Shown here piece after piece: positions 32,065 to 43,627 of a stretch of 64,000 nucleotides of DNA (its first letter is position 1; each line of letters opens with the position of its first letter). Under the pieces are notes generated by a model. The model did not search any database. It worked only from the letters and a program-made list of their open reading frames with translations, and was not told where the DNA came from. The position numbers were made by a program, and so were the translations under genes. Origin of the DNA: Stomoxys calcitrans (Eukaryota > Arthropoda > Insecta > Diptera > Muscidae); NCBI RefSeq assembly GCF_963082655.1, contig NC_081554.1, positions 48,759,169 to 48,823,168 of the forward strand, written 5' to 3'.

Positions 32065-33137
32065 AGGTTTGGTTAGGTTGAAAAGAGGGTGCAGATATTA
32101 ATCCGCCTCATGCCACTATGGACCTACACCTAAGCCAGTAATCGGCTTGTTGTGCGCTCTAAAAACTATAAAGTAACCTCTAAAAGGGAAATTTTAAGTT
32201 TTAAGAAATTCCGTGGTACTTACAAAATCCTTAATTGTTTTCAATACCACTCCCCTAAGTTGGTTCATGTCTGATATTGTGTCTCCATCTAAGTACCGGT
32301 ACCTGTTGGACGCGAAAGCCGGGCAATGACAAAGGAAATGCTCCAACGTCTCATCATCTTCCCCTTATGCCCTACACATGCTATCACTTGCCGCACCGAT
32401 TTTACATAAGTAAGCTCGTAGTCCTATGTGTCCCGTTATGATACCAATAGCTATGCTGACCTCCCTCTTGCTTCCTTTCAGTAATAGCAACGCCTTTTCA
32501 CGATCTGGATCCCCCCATAGGTATTTCGCCGTCCTACCGACCGTTTCGCTGTTCCACAATGTTGCATTCTCTTAACTCGGTCTGCATCGAGCCGAAAGGC
32601 TTCGGGTTAACCAAGTTTATTGACGGCAGTCCTCTGGCCTTCACCTCCAAATCGTCTGCTCTTTCATTTCCTTTATGGCCCTTTATGGCAAACGATGCGG
32701 ACTTTGTCATCCTCAAAGAAGACCTTAATCTCCTTCTTACAAGACTGTTCGTGACCTTACCGTCCGGGTTATTATAGCCCTTATGGCAATTTTACTGTCG
32801 GTAAAGATGTTCACAATCGACGTCCTCGCGTTAGCACCACACCACTTCACGCATTCCGTGATCACACGAATCTCCGCCTGCAGGACCGTGTTATGGTCAG
32901 GCAGTCCAAAACAGATCTTAGTCCCTGGGTTCTCAAGCTTTTGCTTTGATCCGTCCGTGTAACATGATCTTTCAGATGGCAATACTAGGGTTCCGTCAGT
33001 CCAAGATTGTGCCGATGACAGCAGTGCCTCGCACTCGACTTCAAGGTTCATCCCAGGTATCCAATCGGAAACTTCTTCCCTTCCTTCCAGGATTCCTATC
33101 GTCGCCTCGATTATACCGCAATGGTATGAGCTGGTGT
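32065..33137 (-). pseudogene. LINE-L ORF2 C-terminal copy (left arm of inverted pair)
   Basis: The minus strand encodes, from 33137: YHCGIIEATIGILEGREEVS, LEVECEALL, WTDGTLVLPSERSCYTDGSK (first RNase H Asp), ICFGLPDHNTVLQAEIRVIT, NIFTDSKIAIRAI (second Asp), then with frameshifts KGHKGNERADDLEVKARGLP and LVNPKPFGS. LWGDPDREKALLLLKGSKRE, IGIITGHIGLRAYLCKIGAA and the 3' UTR (32065-32230) follow. Abruptly joined head-to-head to the plus-strand copy at 33138. Non-functional. Confidence 0.82.
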
Positions 33138-34195
33138 GATCTTGGACAGGAAACTGAATTGGAAGTGTAACATTCAGGAGCGTACTGAGAAGGCTCACAG
33201 ATGTTGGGCACTATGTAGAAGGGCCATAGGCTCGAAATGGGGCCTGAGTCCGTGGATAGTCTACTGGCTCTACAGAAGCGTGATTAGACCAATACTTACT
33301 TACGCCTCAGTAGTTTGGTGGATTGCTATGGAGAAAACGTGCAACATAAAGACCATACAAGAGGTTCAGAGAACATGTTGTCTTGGCATAGGCGAAGCGA
33401 TGAGGACCACGCCCACTAGGGCACTGGAGACTATTCTAGATATACGACCCATTGTTATACAGATTAAGTGTGAGACAGCCACTGCGGCTATGAGACTTAA
33501 GGCAAAGGGAGAATGGATTGAGGATGGGAGCAGTTCATACCATCGCGGTATAATCGAGGCGACGATAGGAATCCTGGAAGGAAGGAAAGAGGTCTCCGCT
33601 CGGATACTTGAGATGAATCTTGAAGTCGAGTGCGAGGCACTGCTGCCATCGGCACAGTCTTAGATTGACGGAACCCTAGTATTGTAATCTGGAAGATCAT
33701 GTTACACGGATGGATCAAAGCTAGAGGACAGAGTAGGCCTGGGGGTTTACATTAGGAACCCAGGGACTGAGATCTGCTTTAGACCTGCTGACCATAATAA
33801 GGTCCTGCAGGCGGAGATCCAGGCGATCACGGAATGCGTGAAGTGGTGTGGTGCTAACGCGAGGACGTCGAGTCTGAAAATCTTTAGCGACAGTAAAATT
33901 GCCATAAGGGCAATAACAACCAGGACGGTAAGGTCACGAACAGTCTTGCAGTGTAAGAAGGAGATTAATGCCTTCTCTGAGAATTGGAAAACGATGCGTG
34001 CCGGGCCATAACGGAGTAAGGGGAAATGAAAGGGCAGACGATTTGGCGGTGAAGGTCAGAGGACTGCCGTCAATAAACTTGGTTAACCCGAAGCCTTTCG
34101 GGTCGACACAGTCCGAGTTAAAGGTAGTGGGCGACGAATGCGCATTTAACATTGTGGAACAACTAAACGGTCGGTAGGATGGCGAAAATCCTGTG
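33138..34195 (+). pseudogene. LINE-L ORF2 C-terminal copy (right arm of inverted pair)
   Basis: The first 175 codons are uninterrupted: LDRKLNWKCNIQERTEKAHR, WALCRRAIGSKWGLSPWIVY, YRSVIRPILTYASVVWW, QEVQRTCCLGIGEAMRTTPT, LETILDIRPIVIQIK, AMRLKAKGEWIEDGSSSYHR, ECEALLPSAQS, stop at 33661. This is the post-RT thumb/linker typical of RNase H LINEs. Degraded RNase H follows (SCYTDGSKLEDRVG, KIFSDSKIAIRAIT, PGHNGVRGNERADDLAVK, LPSINLVNPKPFGS). Homologous in inverted orientation to 32065-33137 from 33537 onward. Confidence 0.82.
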
Positions 34196-34965
34196 ATATT
34201 ACTGGTGAATTTCATGGAAATTGGTTCAAATGGAGATATAGCTCTCATATATATAACGCCCATTTCCGTTTCTAGAACCACTGAGCCACTGAAAGCGCAT
34301 TTATTGACCAATCCTGCCAAAACTTTGTATAACGCTTTCGTCGACAACTACTACATTATGTGAGAAGTTTGCTCTAAATCGGTTCAGATTTAGATATAGA
34401 TCCCATATATATGTTCGTCTGATTTTGAGAAATATTGCAATAAAATGCTCATTTGCTAACCGATTCTCTCGAAATTTGGCAGAAAGAATTTTCTTATGAC
34501 TCTTGACATAATTAGTGAGTTTTATAGAGATCATCTAAGATTTAGATATAGCTGTCATATATGTATATCGCCCGATTTTCACTCCACTGCAAACGCATTT
34601 TTTACCAATCCTGCCAAAATTTTGCACAACGCATTCTTCGACGACTATCACAATATCTGATAAGTTTGCTCGAAATCGATGCAGATTTAGATATAGGTCC
34701 CATATATATACATTCTCCAGATTTTGGGTAATTTGCAATAACGTTGTCATTTGTCAATCGTAATTATTACAGTTGGAACATTTTTGCTCGAAATGTGATA
34801 CGTATTGTTTACTAACCCATCTGAAAACATCCGCCGAGGTCCATCAAAATTGGTTCATATATATTTTATATAGCTCCCACATTGTACTTACAGATGAGGT
34901 GTAGGGTATTATACAGTCGGCGCCGCCCGACTTTTGCCCTTCCTTACTGGTTTTTACTAGTTTTT
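34196..34965 (+). mobile_element. Helentron-like element, subtype D, with 3' hairpin
   Basis: Four internal units, then GTAGGGTATTATACAGTCGG, the stem-loop AGTCGGCGCCGCCCGACTT and CCTTCCTTACTGGTTTTTAC. The subtype D 3' end has the same layout as subtype A (GGGTATA, hairpin, short T-rich tail) with unrelated stem sequence. The following 34966-35200 holds nothing I can name. Confidence 0.75.
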
Positions 34966-35376
34966 TTTTCGGTTTTCTCCCACTGTGCACCGTCCACCAG
35001 ACCACAACACCATATAGCATTATAGGTCGATCAACTTCAGTATAGGCACGCTCATTGTCCAACAATTCCACCATTGAGTAAACATTTTAACATTCCGATA
35101 AATCTCCATAGAAATGAGAAACTTAAGCTTTACTCTTTCGAGGCATGAGCGCAACCATCGATGTTCTTGTAGCAATCATAAGGCGGCATAACAAATTCAA
35201 TACATTTATTGAAATATGACATACATGGTACATAAATAGTGAATAAAAAACTACATTGAAAGTTAATACTGCATACATCTGGAACATACATAAATGGATC
35301 GAATCAATTATCGTTAATATACCAACACAATTGCAAGGCGCTTCAATTTAACCTTTACCAAGACTGATCTCATCAT

Positions 35377-36057
35377 TCAGACCCGTTCGGAGTAGGTTAA
35401 TTTAACCAAGACTACTTTCTTGCCATTTAATGAAGCATCAACTAATGCAAGGAATTGATTGCCGAAGACGGCAAACTTTGCTTCCGTTGCAGGCTGAGGC
35501 ATCTTTTTAATATGTATATCGTGCTGCGCTCAAGAAAATTGGAAAAATCAGTAGGCAAAAAAAAAAATAATGAAAACAAAGTTTTCAAATAATGTTCAAA
35601 TGCATTCAATTGTTGTACTTTACTTACGTAATAAGGACACGAGTGATTGATATTGGTGAATTGCTTAAGGCCTGGTCTAATCCAATCATTAAATGCCCGA
35701 TTGTTCCTTCGCTTTTTCAAAAGACCACATATATCCCAGGTGTCATTATAGACTGTGACAACGCCCGGAAACGTTATAGCCACCCCCACCATTACTTGTC
35801 TTACAGGAAATTTTAAAACTCGAACTTTTACGGTTAGTTCTGACAATGTTTGCGAGGCTGCCACTAATTCACAGGCTTCGAATTGCACCAACTTGGGTTC
35901 CAGAGCTTGACATTCAATTTTCGTCATTCCTAATTTCATACAAACAATCTGAAATTTCCCAATGCACAGTGTCACCTATCTTTTCCAGGTATTAGAAATT
36001 ATTTACCATTTGTATCGATAGAATAAACATAAAAAATATAAAAAGCTTCTGTTGCAT
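35377..36057 (-). CDS. DUF1091 secreted protein, intact three-exon gene
   Basis: Predicted 172-residue secreted DUF1091 protein. Exon 1, 36057-36007: MQQKLFIFFMFILSIQM, donor GTAAAT. Exon 2, 35948-35628, after TTTCAG: IVCMKLGMTKIEC, VQFEACELVAASQT, VRVLKFPVRQVMVGV, VVTVYNDTWDICGLLKKRR, RAFNDWIRP, TNINHSCPYY, donor GTAAGT. Exon 3, 35523-35377: HDIHIKKMPQP, KFAVFGNQFLALVDASLNGK, LVKLTYSERV, stop TGA. Introns are 58 and 104 bp. AATAAA (minus) at 35210-35205 gives a ~170-nt 3' UTR. Unusual: CPYY instead of CPYN/CPYD at the exon 2 end, and AASQT where paralogues have PxSKK/Q. No lesion. Role in the ML/CheB group suggests extracellular lipid or odorant binding; this is family inference. Confidence 0.88.
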
Positions 36058-36097
36058 TGCGGTGGTGCTTTCGAGTCCGGACGTAGTTAAAAATTGG

Positions 36098-36135
36098 CAC
36101 TCTAGTGATCTATGAAATGATAATGGTTTATGAGT
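36098..36135 (-). promoter_or_regulatory. Core promoter of the 35-kb DUF1091 gene
   Basis: Minus strand GATCACTAGAGTG (36110-36098), with CATAAACC about 25 bp upstream as a weak TATA. GGAAATGAAA at 36191 is the shared distal block. Confidence 0.5.
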
Positions 36136-36259
36136 ATTTGCTTACGAATGTATTTCAAATACATTTATCCATCAATTGATTTGTAGTATGGGAAATGAAA
36201 ATTGCTTTATTCCTGTGCGATAAAAAGTCTATAGATTTTACATACAGAGAAAAATCGTA

Positions 36260-37672
36260 AAAGTTGTGGGTGGTATAGGTCAAGATGGGATTTTCTTTCT
36301 AAATTTCCGATTTCGTCTTTATCGGCAGATCGTTCTGTATGAAAGCTATATCTAAATATTATCCCATACAAACCATACTTCAGGCGGACGTCGGAAAACC
36401 TAAAACTACCCACTGTTTCGAATTTCAGCGAAATCGGGTAATAAATAAAGCTTTTATCGGCTTCAGACCCTTTACCGGCAGATCGGTCTATATGGCAGCT
36501 ATATCTAAATATAGTTCGATTCAAACCATATTTGGGGCGGATGTCGGGAGACCTAAAGCTATCCACTGTTTCAAATTTCAGCGAAATCGGTTAACAAATA
36601 AAGCTTTTATGGGTTTCGGACCCTTTATCAGGAGATCGATCTACATGGCAGCTATATCTAAATATAGTCCGACCTGAACCATATTTAGGTTAGAAGTTGA
36701 GAGGCCTAAAACTAATCACTGTTTTCAATTTCAGCGAAATCGATTTAAAAATAAAGCTTTTATGGGCTTCAGACCCTTAATCGGGAGATCAGTCCACATG
36801 GCAGCTATATCTAACTATAGTCCGATCTGTACCATAATTGGGTCGAATTTTGAGAGGCCTTAAACTTCTCACTGTTTCAAGTTTTAGCTTCAGATCCTTT
36901 ATCGGAAGGTCGGTCTATATGGCGGCTATATCTATACATAGTCCGATCTAAATATGGTCTGATCTGAAATATATTTGGTTCAGATGTCGGGAGGCTTAAA
37001 ATAACCCATTGTTTTAAATTTCAGCGAAATCGGTTAACAAATAGAGCTTTTATGGGCTTCAGACCGTTAATCTGGAGATCGGTCTACATGGCAATTATAT
37101 CTAAATATAGTCCGATCTTAACCATATTTGGGTTCTATCTTAGAAGGCCTTAAAATACCGACTGTTTCAAATTTCAGCGAAATCGGGTAATATATAAAGC
37201 TTTTATGGTCTTCAGACCCTTTATAGGCAAATCGGTCTATATGGCAGCTATATCTAAATATAGTCCAATCTGAACCATATTTGGGTCAAATGTCGGGAGG
37301 CCTTAAACTACTTACTGTTTCCAATTTCAGCAAAATCGGATGAAAAATAAAGTTTTTATGGGCATTAGACCCTTTACCGAAAAATCGGTCTATATAGCAG
37401 TTATATCGAAATGTGGTCCGATTAGGCCCGTTCAAGAATTTAAACAGCGTAAACGTCGTGCCAAATTTCAGCTCAATATCTCAATTTTTGAAGGCTCTAG
37501 AGTGATTACAACAGACGGACGGACAGACATACGTACATCGTTAAATCTTCTTAGGATTTTACGACGATCCGAAATATATATACTTTGTAGGGTCGGAAAT
37601 TGATATATCGATGTGTTGCAAACGGAATGACTAAATAAATATACCCCCTATTCTACGGTGGTGGGTATTAAA
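36260..37672 (-). mobile_element. Helentron-like element, subtype C
   Basis: About eight ~150-bp units (CTATATGGCAGCTATATCTA, AATAAAGCTTTTATGGG, GACCCTTTA), then GACGGACGGACAGACA (37513), GTAGGGTCGGAAATTGATAT and the 5' end CCCCCTATTCTACGGTGGTG, GGTATT near 37672. The 3' end near 36260 adjoins the upstream region of the 35-kb gene. Confidence 0.75.
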
Positions 37673-37704
37673 ATAACTCTTAGAAAATCCCAACTACCAA
37701 ATTT

Positions 37705-38020
37705 GTATGCAAATTTTGCCCATGGACATTCCACTAAGGAACAGGGGCAAACTTCTTACATATCAATGAGTGCAGTTCGATTCAAGCTTAAGATCAAGAA
37801 AAAGGGGCCTCCTTTTTTTAGACGAGTCGGAAAAGGGTGCCGCAGTGTGCCACCTCTTTGGAGAGAAGTTTTACATGGCATAGTACCTCACAAATGTTGT
37901 CAGCATTAGGAGGGGGAAAACCAAGGCTGACAATTTTTTCTGATGGTCTCGCAAGGATTCGAACCCAGGCGTTCAGCGTCATAAGCGGACATGCTAACCC
38001 CTGCGCTACGGTGGGCTCCT
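37705..38020 (-). mobile_element. tRNA-derived SINE with target-site duplication
   Basis: Minus-strand head has box A-like TAGCGCAGGGG and box B GGTTCGAATCC; the body ends TTGCCCATGGACATTCCAC (plus-strand view). CCAAATTT flanks both sides (37697-37704 and 38021-38028), a target duplication. Near full length (~316 bp). Confidence 0.85.
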
Positions 38021-38189
38021 CCAAATTTCAATGTGAAACTTTAAATCCTCAACAAATTTTAGCATTGAATCGAAGACATTATTTGTTGAAGTACATAAGT
38101 AAATCTCAAAAAGAGACTTGACAGACGAAATTATTGAAATTTTGTTGACTTTAAACTAATTCTTGAGTTGAGGTAGATGTTAAAATAAC

Positions 38190-38232
38190 ATTCATGGCTT
38201 GCAAACCAAGGTTCGAGTCCCCCGGTCGGCCA
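38190..38232 (+). repeat. tRNA-like 3' arm followed by A/T-rich tail
   Basis: CATGGCTTGCAAACCAAGG, then a perfect box B GGTTCGAGTCC and CGGTCGGCC, resembles the T-arm of a tRNA or a tRNA-SINE end. No box A or acceptor pairing was found. The rest of 38029-38310 is unassigned. Confidence 0.4.
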
Positions 38233-38310
38233 AAAAAAAATTAAATTTTTTTTATTAAACTTACTTAAATATGAACTTCAGAAAAAAAAATTGTTGAGCG
38301 ATTTTTACCC

Positions 38311-39062
38311 TTTTTATACCCTCCACCATAGGATGGGGGTATACTAATTTCTTCATTCTGTAGGTAACATCTCGAAATAATTGTCTAAGACCCCATAAGG
38401 TATATATACTCTTGATCGATATGACATTTTAAGATGATCTTGCCATGTCCGACCGTCCGTCCATCCGTCAAACTGTCTATCGAAAGCACGCTAACTTTCG
38501 AAGGAGTTAATTTTGAAATTTTGCACAAATACTTCTTATAAGTGTAGGTTGGTTGGAATTGTAAATAGACCATATCGGTCCATGTTTTGATATAGCTGCC
38601 ATATAAACCGATCTTAGATCTCGACATCTTGAACAACTAGGGGGCGGAATTTCTCTCCGATTTAGCATAACGGGTTTCTTAATGACTTCCAACAACTGTG
38701 TCAAATATGGTTCAAATCGGTCTATAACCTGATATATGTGTCGTATAAACCGATCTGGGGTCTTGACTTTTTGGGCCTCTAGAGGGCACACCCTCTTGAG
38801 TTGCCATACGATTTGGTTGAAGTTTCAGTCCATAACCTGATATAAACCGCCATATAAACCCATCTTGAATTGTGACTTCTTGAGCCACTAGCGAGCGCAG
38901 TTCTTATCCAATTTGGCTGAAATTTTGTTCAACTACTTCTCTCATGACCTACTTCTGAAGCCCCCCACGGTCGCAAGTTTTAGTCGAATTGGCTGACATT
39001 TTTCACAACGACTCTACCATGGTCTCCAACATTCAGTTCAATTATGGTCCGATTCGGACGAT
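38311..39062 (+). mobile_element. Helentron-like element, subtype A (3' truncated)
   Basis: 5' end TATACCCTCCACCATAGGAT, GTCCGACCGTCCGTCCATCC (38447), four internal units, then loss of similarity near 39062 without the palindromic 3' hairpin. Confidence 0.7.
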
Positions 39063-39570
39063 AACTTATTTTAATTTAATTGTGACACTTATTACTGAGC
39101 AGTAATACTTATTGAGTTATTTCATCATAAGGAAGATGATGTCGGTAGGCTATACGTGCAAGACTATCAAATATGAGATCATGAATTCAATACTCTGCTG
39201 CACCAAAATTATTAAAATTTGTTTTTTAGGGGTAATAGTAGAGAGTGATAGAGGAAAACACGAGAGCTGCAGTAAAACGAACGAGACAAAGCAGCGCAAG
39301 CCGAACAAAGAAAACAAAAACACCACCACCCGAAGCAAAGCTCATGCGTTGGCTGGTAAGATGGGTTTTTGCCTTCCTTATAGTTATATAGCTGTTGTTG
39401 TTATATATTGGCTTGCAAAGAGTGCCTTTCAGCAACAAATTTGTGCTTTGGGTCATGAGATTCAAAATAAATTGTTGCAGGAAAATTAACAACTTTCGTA
39501 GATGCTTTTTCGACCAAACTTATTGTTTTTCAAAATTATTTTTATCTGTGCGGTTCGGCGAGTTTATTTC
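39063..39570. other. Interval without recognisable gene
   Basis: A 125-codon open stretch (39112-39489, +) has no recognisable domain, a Lys/Asn/Thr-rich middle and one hydrophobic stretch. A degenerate tRNA-like segment (GGTAGGCTATACGTGCAAGA, 39143-39162) may be a SINE relic. I see nothing firmer. Confidence 0.4.
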
Positions 39571-40048
39571 CTTGATGGGGGTATACTAGTCAAATCATTC
39601 CGTTGGCAATACCTCGAAATATTGATCTAGGACCCCATAAAGTATATACATTGTTGATCGTCTCGACATTCTGAGTCGATCTTGCAATGCCCGCCCGTCT
39701 GTCGAAATCACGATAGCGGTCGACCGCGTAAAGCTAGCTGCTTGAAATTTTGCACCTATACTTAATATTGATGTAGGTCGTTGGTGATTGCAAATGGGCC
39801 ATATCGGCTCAGGTTTTGATATAGCTCCCATATAAACCGATCTGCCGATTTGATTTCTTGAGTCTATGGAAGCCATAGATTTTGTCCGGTTTGGTTCAAC
39901 AAAGTGTTCTGTTATGACTTCCAAAAACTGTGCCAAGCACGGTCCAAATCGGTCTATAACCAGATATAGCTCCCATATATTAGCAGAATCCATAGTGGTG
40001 GATTCCCTAGATTCGGCTCGGCCGAACTTAGCATGCTTTTACATGTTT
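39571..40048 (+). mobile_element. Helentron-like element, subtype A (short)
   Basis: Starts GATGGGGGTATACTAGTC, short GCCCGTCTGTCG tract (39693), two units, then TTCGGCTCGGCCGAA near-palindrome and AGCATGCTTTTACATG. An internally deleted copy keeping both ends. Confidence 0.7.
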
Positions 40049-40149
40049 TAACTGCGGAATGTGTGTCAGCTAGCGTTATTCTGCAAGGTCGTATCAATTT
40101 TTGTCAACAGGGACACCAAACTCAAGCACGGCTTACAATACATTTGAAA

Positions 40150-40640
40150 ATATGAGGCTGTTAAAGGCGGCCTTGTAGTCGACAAGAAGATGATGAGTAT
40201 TTATTAGCTTCTCTTGATAAGGCCAAACAATATTGAGTTTTACTCCAGTTTTTTCGGGTGTCCAAAAATCAAACAAACGAAATTGCTTTAAACTGATCTT
40301 CTGTAACTATCCACGATATATTTGTATTATAAAAACTGGTACATATAATAAATAACAAAAAGAGGTCAGCCCTATTAATAAAAAATTGCTGCTGACATTG
40401 ATTATAACTATTACGCTGTCATTAAGTAAAATTTATGTTCCATTTTATTACATAAAAAAAATTTACTTAAAACCGTGAAAAATAAGATCATTTGATAAAC
40501 TAACAATCGATTAAATCCAACAGCCATTAATTTAAATGATGCAACATTACAAAATGTTTATCTTATAAAAAATACTATAAAATCTTGGCCCCAAAGCCCG
40601 GCCTACCCCCAAAAAAATAGGCCAAATATTAAACATTTAT
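40150..40640. repeat. Unknown AT-rich repeat F, copy 2
   Basis: Aligns with 8050-8620 over most of its length (TTGAGTTTTACTCCAG, CTGTAACTATCCAC, AAAAAGAGGTCAGCC, TTAAAACCGTGAA). No coding potential recognised. Confidence 0.6.
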
Positions 40641-40689
40641 TGACTGGGACAAAATGGTTGTCCAAGAGAGGAAGTAGAAAACAACTTTC

Positions 40690-41192
40690 ATTTAAAAAAT
40701 TTGGTTGTCGTTGGAGATTGCAAATGACCCACATCGGTTCAGATTTGGATATAGCCCCCATATAAACAGATCCTCGGATTTCACTTCTTGACCCCATAGA
40801 AGCCTCAATTTTCATCCGATTTGTCTAAAATTGGCAATAAAGACTTGTGTTATGATTTTCAACATTGTGCTAAATATGATCCAAAGCGGTCTATAAACAG
40901 ATACAGCCCCATATATACTGATCCTCAGATTTTACTTCTTCAGCCCTTAGGAGCCAAAATTTTAATTTGATAATTGAAATTTTGCCCAAAACCCTATCTT
41001 GTGACTTACAGCATCAGTGCCAAGTTTTATCCGAATCAGTCAATTTAGTGATATAGGCCCCCCTAGGTACAGATATCCCGATATGACTTTTTGAGACCAA
41101 AATAATTCAAATATAAAAGAGTAAATTTTTAGTGGAATCCATGGCGGTGGGTACCCATGATTCGGCTCGGGCAAACTAAGCACGCTTTCACT
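40690..41192 (+). mobile_element. Helentron-like subtype A, 3' part
   Basis: Three divergent units and a 3' end GCGGTGGGTACCC, TTCGGCTCGGGCAAACTAAG, CACGCTTTCACTTG. 5' truncated. Confidence 0.65.
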
Positions 41193-41211
41193 TGTTGTGT
41201 TCGGCTCTTAC

Positions 41212-42596
41212 ACAAAATTATCAAATAAGAGTGCCAAGTTCGGCCGGGCCGAATCTTGGGAACCCACCACCATGGGTTCTGCTAAAATATGGAAGCTATA
41301 TCTGGTTACAGACCGATTTGGACCGTTCTTGTCACAGTTATTGGAAGTCAAAACAGATCACTATATGTAAAATATCAGCTAAATCGGATGAAAATTAAGG
41401 CTTCTAGAGGCTCAAGAAGTTAAATCGGGAGATCGGTTTATATGTGAGCTATATCAGATTATGGATCGATTCGAACCATACTTAGCAAACTTGTTGAGAG
41501 TCATAACAGAGCACTATGTGCAAAATTTCAGCCAAATCGTACAAAAATTGCGGCTACCAAGGGCCCAAGAAGTCAAATCGGGAGATCGGTTTTCATGGGA
41601 GCCATATCAGGTTCTTGACCGATTTGAACCTTACTTGGCAAAGTTGTTGAGAGTTGTAACAGAACACTATGTGCAACATTTTAGCCAAATCGGACAAAAA
41701 TTGCGGCTTCCAGAGCCTCAAGAAGTCAAATCGGGAGATCGGTTTATATGGGAGCTATATCAGATTATGGATCGATTCGAACCATACTTAGCAAAGTTGT
41801 TGAGAGTCATAACGGAAAACTATGCCCAAAATTTCAGCCACATCGGACAGAAAGAAGTCAAATCGCGAATTCGGTTTATACGGGACCTATATCAGGTTCT
41901 TGACCTATTTGAACCGTACCTTGCACAGTTGCTAGAAGTCATAACAGAATACTATTTGCATAATCTCAGCCAAATCGTAAAAATTGGGGCTTCCAGGGGC
42001 TCAAGAAGTCAAATCGGGAGATAGGTTTATGTAGGAGCTATATCCAAATCTGAACCCCTATGTTAAAAACCATAACAAAACACCTCATGCAAAATTTGAG
42101 CAAATCGCATCAGAATTGTGCCCTCTAGAGGCTCAAGAAGTTAAGAACCGAGATCGGTTTATATGACAGCTATACCAGGTTATGCACAGATTTGAACCAT
42201 ACTTGGTGGATATCATAATAAAACACGCCGTGCAAAACTTCATTCTAATCGGATAAGAATTGCGCCTTCTAGAGGCTCAAGAAGTCAACAGCTATACCAG
42301 GTTATGCACCGATTTGAACCATACTTGGTGGATATCATAATAAAACACGCCGTGCAAAACTTCATTCTAATCGGATAAGAATTGCGCCCTCTAGAGGCTC
42401 AAGAGGTCAAGACCCAAAATCGGTTTATATGGCAGCTATATCAAAACATGGACCGATATGACCCATTTACAATCCCAACCGAACTACACTACTAGGAAGT
42501 ATTTCTGCACATTTTCAAGCGGCTATGTTTAGCCCTTCTATAGTTAGCGTGCTTTCGACAGACAGACGGACGGACATGGCTAGATCAACATTTATG
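41212..42596 (-). mobile_element. Helentron-like element, subtype A (5' truncated by SINE)
   Basis: Minus-strand 3' end at 41212 (AAGTTCGGCCGGGCCGAATC palindrome), then eight or more units. Within it, 42175-42290 and 42291-42395 are near-identical direct repeats. The GACAGACAGACGGACGGACA tract lies near 42556, cut off by a SINE at 42597. Open frames inside are by-products of the unit length. Confidence 0.75.
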
Positions 42597-42777
42597 AGGT
42601 ATTCTGCCATTTTAAAACTTCTCTACCAAGCGGTGTCGTTATGCGGTGTCGACTCGGTATAAAAAGAGGAGGCCCCTTATCATTGAGCTTAAACTTTAAT
42701 CAGACTGCACTCATTGATATGTGAGAAGTTTGCCCCTGTTCCTTAGTGGAATATTCATGGGCAAAATTTGCATTTGC
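42597..42777 (+). mobile_element. SINE 3' body (5' truncated)
   Basis: Shares CGGTATAAAAAGAGGAGGCC, CTTATCATTGAGCTTAAAC, GCACTCATTGATATGTGAGA and ATTCATGGGCAAAATTTGC with the other SINEs. The tRNA-like head is absent. Confidence 0.7.
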
Positions 42778-42822
42778 AAGATGCAATTATATACAAAAAT
42801 TTTTTGAATCCAATTTTATCTG

Positions 42823-43573
42823 GTGTCAGTATAATTGGATCTGACCATATCAACTTTTTGACTCGGTTAGTGGCATTTTCTATGGCTGACAAAATTCTGT
42901 GTTCTAAGTCTTCTATAAGACATGATTTTAGAAGTTGAATGTGCATGTGTATCTTTTAAGATCAGTTTTCACTGGTTTTTAAGAGATGGCTAACAGATTT
43001 CCGACTCAGACATAATTTCTCCAACAACCTTAGACGAATGCATACAAGTGACAACCTCTTTGGCGCCATATTGTCCATTAAGGAGGATTCCGGGAAATGT
43101 GTATTCAGTAGTAGTTCTACCAGTTCTTTGCTAGACATTGTCAATACCTTCTTTGACTATCAATTTTTTGACTCGGATAGTGGAATTTTCTATGGCTGAC
43201 AAAATGCTGTGTTGTAGGCCTTCTATAAGACATGCTTTTAGAAGTTGAATGTGCATGTGTATCTTTTAAGATTAGTTTTCACTGGTATTTAAGAGAAGGG
43301 CAACTGATTTCCGCCGCTTAGTTATATGTCCTGCTTATAAGAACAACTTTCTCGACCCCTTTTGGCCGCTTAATTCGCTTCGTACGTTATGTCTTTCTGA
43401 AGTATATCTGTAAGGATGCATAGCATTTTTGACTCAGACATAATTTCTCCAACAACCCCATATGAATGCATATCAGTGACAACCTCTTTGGCTCTACATT
43501 GTTCGTAAAGGAGGTTCTCAGGGAAATGTGTATCCAGTAGTACTTCTAGCGGTTCTTTGCTAGACATTGTCCA
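42823..43573 (-). pseudogene. LINE linker fragments, tandemly duplicated
   Basis: Two direct copies (42823-43140 and 43163-43573) of a decayed minus-strand stretch. Its readable part is MSSKEPLEVLLDTHFPEN and CRAKEVVTDMHSYGVVGEI, the region before the SPGPDGI motif in Jockey-type ORF2. The second copy has an extra ~110 bp (43311-43425). Non-functional. Confidence 0.6.
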
Positions 43574-43627
43574 TTCATTCCCTAATTTCTGAATTTATCG
43601 TACCTTAATGCACGCGGTTAAAGCACC

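Noticed and set aside
39112..39489. 125-codon open frame as a new gene
   Set aside because: No domain, no splice or promoter signals and no paralogue in the window; the opposite strand is equally open.
41461..42024. 187-codon open frame
   Set aside because: It follows the internal units of a subtype A element (repeated DRFEPYLAKLLRVIT-like strings); a by-product of unit length near a multiple of three.
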